Below are positions 12,847 to 23,413 of a stretch of DNA of 64,000 bases, piece after piece (position 1 is the stretch's first letter; each line of letters starts with the position of its first letter). The notes below the pieces were generated by a model that saw only the letters and a list, made by a program, of their open reading frames with translations, had not been told where the DNA came from and did not search any database. Location: NCBI GenBank assembly GCA_015179125.1, contig WHVA01000128.1, forward strand, positions 62,001 through 126,000, written 5' to 3'. Origin of the DNA: Gautieria morchelliformis (lineage: Eukaryota > Basidiomycota > Agaricomycetes > Gomphales > Gomphaceae). The translations under genes and the position numbers were made by a program.

Positions 12847-14457
12847 ATGTCTACCGCCATGGTCATGGCTAGCAAAACATCGATGTCGCCTTCAAGACGA
12901 GCCCAATATCACAGTAAGAACGCCGGCTCGGACGTTGAACTTCAAAGAGTCGTTGGTCGATTCCTAGCGATCAAAGACCGGCCATTCTCTGTGTCAGGCT
13001 CCATAACAATACCTGAAACGGAACCTCTAATCCTGTTCTTTCGCACATCGGTGAGCGCAACGTCGACTGCGCACCACGCAGCATGCTGGCTTACCTGGCA
13101 GCGATAGACAGGCATATCGCACTCTCTTCCCTTTCCACTCAAGACAGATATCATGCACCAATTGCCAGCACTCAATGTCCTCCTAGTAGCCTGCGAAACC
13201 ACGCCAGACGTCGCATTTGATGCAGCCCTTCCCACCTCCGAAAACGCAGACCACGAGCTGCCCTTGGTATGGCCATCCACGCTTCCATTTTCCATTACCT
13301 TTGATCTCGCAAACCACCCTATCCTCGACACAATTCGCTCCGTACTATTCCCGAACTGCTACCCAGGAACATATTTGTTCGCAGTACGGGATAAGCTCGA
13401 GATCTTCCTTGCCGGAGCGCATTCTGAACCTCGGCGGCCTTTGTTATCGCGTGGCGTTGATAGTGCGAAACTGGTGGCCACGATCATCGTAACGCTGCCA
13501 GTGCGATTCCGCGGCGGTGCGCTTGCTGTGCGTAACTTGGAGGGAATCGAGGAACGCTTCTACCCGCCGACGCAGCCTCAAGTATCATCCGGGGACACCC
13601 TTCTCCACTGGACGGCGTTCACAGATGATTGCGACCACGAAGTCGAGTTCGTAGAGCAGGGCTGTCGGATCTCCATTTCCTATGGAGTCTACATGAAGAC
13701 ATTTGGGCCAGTTGGGCCGAGGCCGCATCCACTGTTTACACCGAATGACCAGCTGCTCGATGCGCTGTCGCCGCTTTTGAACCTATGTAGGGGACGGACG
13801 TTGGGAATATATCTGACTGGTCGGTACAATTGCTCCCCTACTGATGTCCTCGCAGATTCCTTAGTGCCGTCGGTGAGTGGGATTAGCACCTAGTGTTAGG
13901 AACAGTGGTTAAAGCAATGTGTGCAGCTGAAAGGCAGCGACGAAGTCCTATATCATGCGTTGCGGTTGTATCAACTTACCCCAGAGCTCCGCTGGGCTGC
14001 AGGGGGCTACGTCTGGCCCGTCGATAAGACCGTGCATATCAGCACCTATGTCGAGGGCGATGGCGTCCGTTCTCGGGCCCGTCCGAACATCAATTACCCT
14101 TATAGTGCACCTAACTCGCCTCTCCAGGGCAGTCGAGCCGCGCGCCAACGACGCCGCAGTGTCTCGCGCTCAGTTGCGAGCTACGAGGTGGACTCCAGCG
14201 CGGGAGGCATAGGGATGACAGGTGTTGGTACTTATGCCCATGGTTCTCGATCAGTGCTCATCGATTCAGAGGAGGACGAAGACGATGATTTACGAGACCT
14301 GGTCGCTGAAGGCGGCGCCATGCTCTTGAAGGAGTCGGATATTCTGATTTTGACCCCGCGAGACGAAAGTATTTCTCGGGAAAAGGTGTCGTTTGTGTCC
14401 AGGGGCACATTGGATCGGCTTTGTGTCAACATCCTGTTGCTACTGTTCGTTCCGTGA
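12847..14457 (+). CDS. 2OG-Fe(II) dioxygenase-like protein (prolyl-4-hydroxylase superfamily pattern)
   Basis: Three exons: 12847-13050, 13144-13872, 13927-14457, giving 487 residues. The N-terminal part has 'ILFFR' then 'LLVACE', as in basidiomycete homologues. The core reads 'VATIIVTLP..RFRGGALAVRN', then 'HWTAFTDDCDHEVEFVEQGCR'. This fits the double-stranded beta-helix of this superfamily: the GG-x-L-x-V strand, a W-x-AF-x-D-x-x-HEV segment and a G-x-R nearby that would hold 2-oxoglutarate. The first histidine/aspartate metal ligands are not clear, so activity is uncertain. The first intron (93 bp) is longer than its neighbours, so exon 1 is less secure. A serine/arginine-rich and acidic stretch (E-E-D-E-D-D-D) lies in exon 3. 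The hydrophobic end suggests a missed 3' intron or a truncated tail. Substrate unknown. Confidence 0.65.
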
Positions 14458-14780
14458 GCTGAATGGCTAATCCGTGTACGTACCTTGCCATTTAATAAAT
14501 CTGGATTTTTACGTCTGGTCCGACTATGCAAGAGAATGCCAGAAGCTAAGCAGGGGTATCTTGTAATCTAGCGTGAGAGTATAAGCTTCGACATCGGCAG
14601 AACAGTGAGAACCTCCAAGACAGTATACATTTGGCTTGATATGCGCAGCTGCCATTGGATTATAGGGCTACATTAAGGACAGAAGCGGTGATGGACAAGC
14701 TGTATTACACTACGATACGTTAAGACGATAATACATCCCCGCTGATACAGTGCTACAGGACTAACCTGAATTTTAAGCGC

Positions 14781-16197
14781 CTAATCAAATGGTACAGGCC
14801 TGATCGCAGGCCCCTGTAGTCGCATGCGGTCGTTTCTGCTTTCAGCAGCAGCACCGAAAGCGCTCGGTAGGGGTATTCCACAACAATCGCCCCATCCGGC
14901 TCCATCTGGTCCTCCCCGCTCCCCATGCCCCGGCCCGGAATGCGCATCCTGTTCGCCATTTTGAGACTGTGGTGGTAGCCCACCAGGGAATGGAAGTATT
15001 GATCCAAAAAGGAAATGCTGCACGACAGGGAGCTTGCCCAATACCTCGGCCAGATACATTTTGATCATACCAGAGTTCACTTTCTCCCAAGTTTTCACCT
15101 ATGAAAATGTGAGATGATACCTTGGCATGTTCACGGTGTACTTACGCCAGATATATCATCCAACATTGGGGAGTGCCAACGAAGAGATGCAGTCTTAATC
15201 TACACAACTCTGTCAGTAGAAATACAACGCGGAAGAACGAAGGGACTCACTGAGTTGATGAATTTGATGCAAGCGAGATACATATAGTATTTTGAGTACT
15301 CTTCCACGACATCGGCGTCATGTATCGACTTAGGGCGGATGTATTTGTGTCCTACGGATTCGTTATGAAGCTGTCGAATTATCTTATTGGGCACAATACC
15401 TCGAAGCTGAGCCGATCCAAACAAGAAGGGCAAGAAATGGTAGTCATCTAGGCCCCAGACGCCATGTGATCCAGCGGGTTCAAGCCAGTACGAAGACTGT
15501 AATACACGCATGACTTGCACGTAACGCCAGAAGACACGAACGACGAGAGCAGTATGGTCGCTCTCTTGGACGACGCCCAGTCGTTGTAGGCAAAACCTTA
15601 GGACAGTCAAAACCAAAAAGTCGACAATATGCCAATAACTGCTTACAGCCAACACAAGAAGTTAAGTTCCATCCCGCTTCCATAGTCGACTCTTGTCCGG
15701 TTTCCCCATGATTCAGTGAAATATACTGAGACTTCTGGGGTGGCCTCATGCGGAAACCCAGGAAGATTAGAATGTAATGAAGGAGCAAGCTATTCCTGAC
15801 GTGAGCTCCGGTATATAGAAGCTTCCTGACGAGTTACCTCAGCCACTTTGTCATAAAAAGTCTTGAAGGCAGGGTTGCCAAAACGTGAGCCAGAATTGTT
15901 CACTGGTGGTGTATTTTTTGCCACTTGTTCCACCTTGTTAAGAACGACTAGGATTGCATCTACACCCTGTTTTGCTTGTAAGCACGGAATAGCAAAAGTG
16001 TAGGTGGGCCATACCGGAGAAACAGAACAATCATCGGACAGCTTCACACCCAATATACTCTCGTTTAGGGTCTCGATATAGTTAACAATGTCCACGTATG
16101 TTTCAGATTCCTGGAACGCCTTAAGATTTTCTGTGGTGAGGATAGCTTTGCGAGGAACGTGGTAAGAGGAAATAGCCATGCGCGCCTGATCCAGCAT
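14781..16197 (-). CDS. Serine/threonine phosphatase 2A activator (PTPA, Rrd1/Rrd2 family)
   Basis: Peptidyl-prolyl isomerase-like chaperone that activates the PP2A catalytic subunit. Seven exons: 16197-16015, 15966-15838, 15789-15647, 15596-15400, 15351-15251, 15199-15146, 15098-14781; introns 47-51 bp, phases consistent, 374 residues. Hallmarks: '[15 protein letters not shown]', '[17 protein letters not shown]' (assembled only with exon 3 starting at 15789), '[20 protein letters not shown]', 'PKSIHD', and '[25 protein letters not shown]'-type ending (key residues at 15098 downward). The C-terminal tail after 'FLFGSILPF' is glycine/proline-rich and variable, as usual. The start ATG is only 90 bp from the divergent GT69 start at 16288, so the two genes share an upstream region. 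Core eukaryotic gene; identity is secure. Confidence 0.95.
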
Positions 16198-16287
16198 TCA
16201 ATTAAATCCAAAGGCTTATTTAGCCTGCTAAACCAACGCCGCCCAGGCTGCTTTGTGCTGTCCGGTATACGAATAGAGTTCTATTCG
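16198..16287. promoter_or_regulatory. Very short divergent promoter between PTPA and GT69
   Basis: Only 90 bp separate the two start codons, which are read in opposite directions. Either the promoters overlap each other's coding sequence or one transcript has almost no leader. No clear TATA box is visible. Co-regulation is possible but not shown. Confidence 0.5.
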
Positions 16288-17998
16288 ATGCAGCCTAAGC
16301 AGTCGAGAAAACCGTCTTTGTTTGCGTATATTCGGAGGATACCCACTCCAGGGGTTCTTGCAATTGGTATTTTCGTTGGTCTCTCTATCGCTCAGCTGTT
16401 CTTCAAACATGTGAGTCGTAATTATTTCTTCACGATGTCAGCTTTGGACAATAATATTTCCTAGACGTCGTCCGTACCTACATGGGCGGGCAATCGTTCG
16501 AAGTCGCTCCGCCAGCACGTTAGCAATACACGGCTTGCTGTCTCATTGCCCACAATTGAACAACGACACAGGGTGCTCGAGCTCCTCACCAGCCTCACCT
16601 CGCACAACACTCGCGAGTGCACCCGTCATTCCCAACCTCTGTATGCTGCCCAAGCCGAAGAACGATACTCATCACTCGTTGGCCACAATCCCCCGTCGCG
16701 GTCGTCTTGGTTCAACCCATGGAGAGCTTTCGATGATTTCAACGATCTGTCTCCCCGCGCCAAACATCAAGAGCTTGCGTCGGTACAGCACAAGTACTTC
16801 TTCGCTATCAATCTTTACAATTCATTTGGCATTATCCCCGACCTCTTTGCCACACTATTTCGTGTCGCTGCTATCCTTGGTTATCAGAATGTATATGTCT
16901 CTATCTACGAGAATGGGTCGACGGATCAGACAAAAGCACTGCTTCGAATTTTTGATGCTCTGACCCGTAGTGTGGGCATGCGGGTAACCATCCGTTCGTC
17001 CATGCGTACTCGTGGGGCGTTCAACCATCGTATCGAGTATCTGGCGGAAGTTCGAAATTCGGCCCTGGTACCATTGCATGAGCTCCGTGACTCTGAGGGC
17101 GAAGTCTTCGACACTGTCATTTTCATGAATGACATCCTTCCATGCGTGGACGACGTCCTGGAGCTTATTTGGCAGAGCCGAAGACAAAATGCTGGTATCA
17201 CGTGCGCCTCTGATTACATGTTTCACGATGAAATTGGAGCTCCAGTGTTCTATGACAACTGGGTTGCCCGTGACATCAATGGCACAGCACTCGAAAATGC
17301 GCCATTTGAAGCCGTGTTTCACCACGAGGAGTCTTCAGATCGGTTTCAAAAACATCTTCCTATACAGGTGCAGTCATGCTGGAACGGTATTGCCGTCCTT
17401 GATCCCGCGCCATTTTATGCAGCTCCGCATGTCCGTTTCCGCATGGCCAAGCTTCTCGAGGGCGAATGCTCTGCGTCTGAGTGCAGTCTTATTTGCAACG
17501 ATTACTGGAATGCTGGATACGGCCGGATTATCATGGTTCCACGGGTGAAACTAGCCTACGACAAGGTGTGACTTCGGGTTGACAGCTTACATGCGGCTGT
17601 AGACTGATTTCCCTTCTGTAGCGTGTGTTTGACATCATTCATCCAATGCGGAGAAACTTGACTGCGATCCGCGGATATGCTCGGCTAGGCGGATTGCCCG
17701 ACGATCCACGCACGGATCCCCAAGATAGATCGTGGTATGGCCCACATGATCGTCTTTTTCTCCCAGAAGAGAGCGAAGAGCTGGACTTTAAACCTGGCCC
17801 AGAGTATGGTAGGCTCTTTCATCTTTGGCTGCCGCCACAACTCCAGCCTGACTGTGCATGTTAGTGTGGTGCTGGGGTTGGGACGGGGCTGGAGATCTCG
17901 ACGGACCGGACGTGGACCCCATTTGGGAACATATGTCGCCCAAGTCTACCCAGCAGGACGCAGTATCCATCAGGCATGATCGCAGCTTGAGGTTGTGA
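16288..17998 (+). CDS. GT69 alpha-1,3-mannosyltransferase-like protein (CAP59/CMT1 family)
   Basis: Four exons: 16288-16410, 16465-17565, 17622-17808, 17865-17998; phases consistent, 514 residues. Exon 1 encodes a short cytoplasmic end and one membrane anchor (residues about 20-39), so this is a type II Golgi protein. The catalytic part has 'YFFAINLYNSFGIIPDL', 'VYVSIYENGSTDQT', 'R-x-EYLAEVRN', 'VIFMNDILPCVDDVLELI', 'ASDYMFHD' and 'QSCWNGIAVLDPAPF'. These are the conserved blocks of the fungal GT69 family, whose known members are Cryptococcus CMT1 (mannosyltransferase) and CAP59 (capsule export or assembly). The FMND motif probably plays the metal-binding DxD role. In a non-capsulated mushroom the product may decorate cell-wall mannan; that role is inferred. 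Confidence 0.93.
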
Positions 17999-18538
17999 AC
18001 CCTCCGCTATTATATTACTGCTCACAAGGGTGCGTCGTTATCGACATAGTCACATTGACTGTACATATACTATAATATGAGGAATACCAGGATAGGGCCA
18101 GCTTAGACTCGAACCAGTCTCTATAATTGTGCTACTTTTTATTGTAAACATTAGAATGACTATCTTCTAATACTTTGAACAATCAAGGACTAGGGTACTA
18201 GCAGCAGCTTTGTGAGAGAACAAGTGTCACGTGACACGACTTTTCTCATGTACTTACACTAAATATAGGGCTGCGGTGGCGGCAGTACCCCTTGCTCGGA
18301 AAGAAAGCAGATATACCTGCTAAGCTATTTGCATAATTCACGGAGAAAGTTCGGCAAAAGGTATCGAATTTTCCACGATTCCCACATCCCAGTGCCCTTG
18401 AAGCTTGACGAGCAAGGGGATCAAAAAGAATATCAAGCGCCTTGAAGCTTTGTCCTGACTCGTACAACTTGATTCCTGGAATTGGTCTGCTACTGTTGGT
18501 CCTGTTCCCTGGCAGCATTGTAGTACTTCAAGTCTGAT
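17999..18538. other. Intergenic region
   Basis: AT-rich spacer between two + strand genes. No gene seen. A T-arm-like GACTGGTTCGAGTC on the minus strand near 18107-18120 lacks a cloverleaf. CACGTGACACG near 18227-18238 contains a CACGTG E-box upstream of the peptidase gene. Confidence 0.45.
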
Positions 18539-21094
18539 ATGGCATTTACCATTGAGAATATCACCTCGGTACAACTACTCAGTGATCTCACGCTCTCGCC
18601 AGATGGATCTAAGCTGGTTTATCGTGTTACCCCCTCACTGAAAACAGGTGAGTACAGTACACCTGGCGTTAGGGCTTCCCGCGAGCTCTGAGTCGGTTCC
18701 CCATCCAGGCCTTCATCAGACCGCATCACTCTGGTATTCTCCAGACACATCTGAAGCCGACAGTGCAAGGCAGCTGACTTCTGGGCTATACAATGATGGA
18801 AGTCCAGCATGGCACCCAAATTCCACGGATTTATATTTTCTGAGCGATAGGCACAGCCCAGGGGCGTCGTCACAGCTGTATAAGTACTCACTAGATCGGC
18901 CCGGGGAACCAAGCCTCCTCAATGATGCCTTTAAAGACAAGAAGTGTAGAGTACATACTGATAAGTGTACGGATTGACCTCTGAGCTCACACCCTTTGAA
19001 CTTTGCAGGTAGAACAGTTTCGAATCTCCCCTGATGGGCACTATGTCGCTTTCCTCTCTGCTGATGAGCCTACTCTAGAAGAGGAGAACAAAGCAGCACA
19101 GAAAGACGACGCCCGCATCTGGGGGGAAAGGAAAGGTGAACGTTCGACTAAATTATGGCGACACTTCGCAACCTGACACTTTTGACAGGTCACGCTCGTC
19201 TGAGGCTTTATACCGCCAGCACCGGCAATTTAAGGACCCTCGTTGAGGATAACAGACATGTGGTATCATGCACATGGAGGCCCGACTCAAAGGTGCCACG
19301 AGCGTAAAAAAAAAAAATCGACTAACCACGCTTGATAGGAACTGCTTTATCTACTGTCTGACCGACCAGATCTTGAGGCCCAGTATCAAATAGCAACCCT
19401 CTATGTTGTTTCAATACTTCCACCTTCTTCCACGCCACAAACCAAATTCCTGATAAACCTTCCGCGTGTCCCTTCGAGCGATGTAATCTGGCCTTCACCA
19501 TCGCATCCCGACCTGTACATGACACAGTCTTACCAACCTCATAACATCGTTGATGCCTTGGCTGTCCACCGTTTTTCCCCTGTCAAAGCCGACCCACCTT
19601 CTTCTCCCTGTCACTTAGACAGTAGCTGTTTCTATCTCGGGGAGAATGAGGATGCCCTCTCCCTCGTAGATCTACAGTCCAAAGGTGGGGAATTTGCTGT
19701 TGGTGTTTCGTCCGGGATGGACACACGAGTAGACATTCTTAACGGTGCTGGTAAAGTCTTTACTCTCTTTGGAACAAATCGTTGTGCGGGATTCCGGGTG
19801 TTTGATGTAAAGAAGGTAGGGCATGAGTACGTGATGGCTTGTGTTCTTAGTTCAGGTCCGAAAAAAGCGCCGCCGAACATCTGGATAGGAAGAGTTTATG
19901 GGTCACAGAATGTATTATGCGTTCACCTCTTCCTTTATAATTGTGACTCACTTGGCCCTTGGTACATATAGCTCATGCTTACTACCAAGCTTTCGTCACA
20001 CTCACCGTGGGTAGCAAATCATAAGTTGGGTAGTATCGAGGTCTTTGAGTGGAAAGGCGAGGACGGAGTGCCACTGCAGGGAATGGCGTTTTTCCCTCAA
20101 GTTACCGATCCGTCTGGTATAAAGGAGCCCTTGCCGACCATTCTCGACATACACGGAGGTCCGTATGGGTAAATACTTGGGGTATTCAAGTCTCCCTCTC
20201 GCTGAACAGTTTGTAGTCGTGATACCCCAGACTTGAGTCCGTTTTTCTTGGCGTGGCAGCCAATGCTAGCAGAAAGGGGCTTTTTAGTGCTGAGCCCGAA
20301 CTATCGAGGCAGTAAGTGCAGGATGTCCCGACGCTGACATGATATGGTAAAACACGACTGACATGACTACTTGGTCTAGGCTCTGGGCGTGGTCATGCCT
20401 TCGCTCGAGCGGCATATCATGGTGTTGGGACGATCGATTGGTCCGACGTTAACGGTATGGTTAATGAGGCCGTGAGGCGTGGTTTGGCTGATAAAGACAA
20501 GGTCTGCAATTATTCACCTGATTGGTGTCGCGTTGATATTAACAAATGCAGCTGGCAATTGGAGGGTGGAGTGAAGGGGGATACTTGACAGCCTGGGGGG
20601 TGAGTCAGACGAAGAATAAATTTCAATGCGGAGTAGTTGGGGCTGGCGTGACAGATTGGGGCTCTGAGACAACTGAAAGCGACTTGCCCGACTTCGAGGT
20701 ACCGGTTCATTACCCTCTGCATTTATTTGACCCATATCAATTAGGCCGATCTTGGGGGAGCTGCGCCGTGGATTGGGTCCGCCGCGAAACTCACCGGTGA
20801 TCCAATACGACACGTTAAAGACGTTGAGACGGCAGTCCTCGTCCTCCATGGTGAAAGCGATGTTCGAGTTCCTGTTGGCCAAGGAATCGGGTTTCATAGA
20901 GGACTTAAACGAATGAGTAAATACCCAGACAGACACACCCTCGTTGTATATCCTCGCGAGGGCCACATGTGAGTAACATTGCATGTGGCCTCATGGCGCC
21001 TTATGTGCTGACTTTCATCAGATTTTCAGAGCGAAAACATGCTGAAGATATGATGAAGCGGGTCATCGAACACTATGAGGCATGGCTCAAATGA
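18539..21094 (+). CDS. S9-family serine peptidase, acylaminoacyl-peptidase-like (copy 1)
   Basis: Eleven exons: 18539-18647, 18709-18950, 19009-19135, 19189-19292, 19339-19911, 19972-20168, 20217-20311, 20380-20501, 20552-20698, 20745-20968, 21022-21094; 670 residues, all phases consistent. The N-terminal part is a beta-propeller with 'LSPDG'/'ISPDG'-type blades. The C-terminal alpha/beta hydrolase has the oxyanion segment 'DIHGGPYG', the nucleophile GWSEGG (Ser about 530), Asp about 611 in 'LHGESDVRVP' and His about 646 in 'PREGH', so the triad looks complete. Family members release acylated or dipeptide ends from small peptides, usually in the cytosol; no signal peptide is visible. A paralogue with the same eleven-exon layout lies at 25699-28233. 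Confidence 0.92.
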
Positions 21095-21252
21095 TGCGGC
21101 TAAGTACTCAGGTACAAAATCACTATGATAGAAGTTTATAAGAGTCGTCGCCGTTTGAACTTGTGATTGATTGAGTTGAGCGGAGACTCAAAAATGATAA
21201 TGCTACCACTTCGGGTTTCGGGTGTTCGGGTGGGTTGTCTCTAACATCCTTC

Positions 21253-22965
21253 ATGTCGACCCAGCGACGCACCTATGGCTTTGGCACTCCAGATCCATCG
21301 CAGACGGGGTTTCCTCGCATAGCAACTCCACCAGGTGTGCTATCTCCCCGTGGCGACGAGAAGTCTCCCCGTCTTCAGCAGCGTACTTTTGGGGTCACCC
21401 ATAGAATCTGGGTCCTCATCTCAGTCGTTATCTTCCTTCTCCTCTGCATGCATGTCCTCACGCCGCCGTCTGAAGATACACCCCAGCATCGCTTCTCTAA
21501 TGCGCACCTCGTTCCTAAGGATTATCTAAACGTATCAGATGATCCTCTGTACGCGCCGTTCAGTTTTTGCCCTATTTACGGACCTGGGGATCCTTTAGTA
21601 GAGAAATACGGCACACATGCGCTCGTTAGGTCAAAACTTCATTTGGGCAGTGGCGCTCGTGTGCAACGCGTTATTCGCAAAGCCCTCTCGGGTCTTCCCG
21701 TTACCATCAGCGTGCTCGGCGGCTCCGGTGAGTCTTGGTCAACCTGTTACGCCCGTATTATTGACCGCCTTGAAAGTTTCTGCATGTCATGGTGCCGGTA
21801 ATGATCCTATTTCACCCAGCTGCTACCCATCCCGCTTCTTCCAATGGTGGAACGAAATATTCCCTCACCCAGCCTCGGAACTGACCAATGGCGCAGTGCG
21901 CCGCACTAATTCGGCATATTTCTCATTCTGCCACAGTCATCACATCCCGGACCAGACTGACCTCGTGATCCTTGAGTTCGACGCTGAGGATCCCAAGTAG
22001 GTCCTCAATCCAATTTCGGTGCTGACGCCTCATTGATAATTCACAGTGAACCAGAATGGCTTGACCATTTCGAACTTCTTGTCCGTTCGATCCTTGTCCG
22101 TCCGGACTCGCCTGCTGTGATCATTCTAGGCCACTTCAGCCCACAGATGCAAATGACACACGGATTCGCTGGGGCTGAATTCCTGCACTCCGTTATTGCG
22201 CAATTTTACGATGTACCACACATTAGTACAAAGCCCGTGTTATACTCCACACACCTCAGCACACCGAACGAGATTAAGTCGTACTACGCTGATCCGATGC
22301 TCGCGAATCCGACAGGCCACAGGCTTCTTGCTGACGTCCTTATATCGTACTTTCAGTCCCAGATCTGCTCAGGTTGGGCCTCCGTTACTGGTACCGGCTT
22401 CGAGGTCCCAGCATTCCCCATAGGCGCCTCTAAGGGTCCTGGGGACGCAAAAGGCCTCTTCGGCGGTGTTGGTATCCGCAAGGGTCCATCTCACGAAGAT
22501 GCTGCCGGCGACGCGGACAAGCCACCACGTGTTGGACTCGAAAATGATGACGGCTCTCCGACTTCTGACTATGCACCATTCCGCGTCCCACCTGCGCGAC
22601 TTAATGCACGACCAAGTGATCTCGCAGAGTATCGCGAGGTTCGGCCATTTTGTGTCAGTGCCAATGATCTCATCAACCCCCTGCCGCCTTCCCTATTCTA
22701 CGGTTCAGGTTGGCACGCGTTTCATCCGGCAAAGGGTGGGTCGTTCTCAGAAGGAGGTGACACTGCGCACTATTGGTATTCGACCTTGCCAACGAGTACG
22801 TTGCGCGTCCCGATGAAGATGGGGAGTGGCGATGTAGCGATATATTACTGGCGTGAGCCGGAACAGGAGGAGCTGCTGAGTGGTGCCAAGTGCTGGGTGG
22901 ACGACAACGTCTCTGGTGCAGTTGAAATATGGAATCAAGGTGGCGGTGACCCCGGCCCTGCGTGA
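21253..22965 (+). CDS. SGNH/GDSL-hydrolase-like type II membrane protein
   Basis: Three exons: 21253-21727, 21777-21996, 22047-22965; 537 residues, phases consistent. A proline-rich cytoplasmic end of about 50 residues is followed by one membrane anchor (about 52-70) and a lumenal domain. That domain has 'ISVLGGSVSACHGAG' (block I, Ser about 158) and 'DPMLANPTGHRLLADVL' (Asp about 314, His about 323), as expected for an SGNH catalytic pair. A 'NGAVRRTNS' segment and 'VILGHFSPQMQ' lie between. The C-terminal 200 residues form a beta-rich extension with several tryptophans that could bind carbohydrate. Such proteins accompany surface-glycan genes in basidiomycetes and could be a glycan O-acetyl esterase or transferase; that function is inferred. 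It starts 158 bp after the S9 peptidase stop on the same strand. Confidence 0.82.
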
Positions 22966-23413
22966 GCTGTGTTACTAGTCCCGTCGTCTTGTCGCTGACT
23001 TTATCGGTAGGCTAAAGGTCATTGATCACCTCGTCACGCTTGGCTCACATTTCGTTGAATGCGAGCTTTTGGGAGAGGAAGGTCGTGGAGTCCCCATGTT
23101 CAAAATCATGGGCATATTTTCCACGTGATCGGTCGTACAAGTTTCTACTAGGGTAATGAGCCACGGACGTCTTCTTGCTGTAAAACATATATCCATAGAT
23201 GCATAGTTATACCACAATCTTATTTGAATCTGGATAGGATTCAAAACGGACATCAAAAACACTGGTGCAGACAATTAGGGTTGCAGATCAAACAAAGATG
23301 GACTTCATAAACCAAAGACAATTGCCGCCCCAGGGCATGTTTGTTTCAGGCACTCCGAGTGCGCAGTAAGGGATATGAAGGATTGATCATTGAGATTCCA
23401 TAGGCCGACTTGC
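22966..23413. other. Convergent 3' intergenic region
   Basis: Lies between the stop codons of the SGNH gene (+) and the methyltransferase gene (-). Nothing beyond probable 3' UTRs and polyadenylation signals is seen. Confidence 0.5.

Noticed and set aside
18080-18160. tRNA-like T-arm (GGTTCGAGTC on the minus strand)
   Set aside because: No matching acceptor stem, D-arm or anticodon arm could be folded around it.
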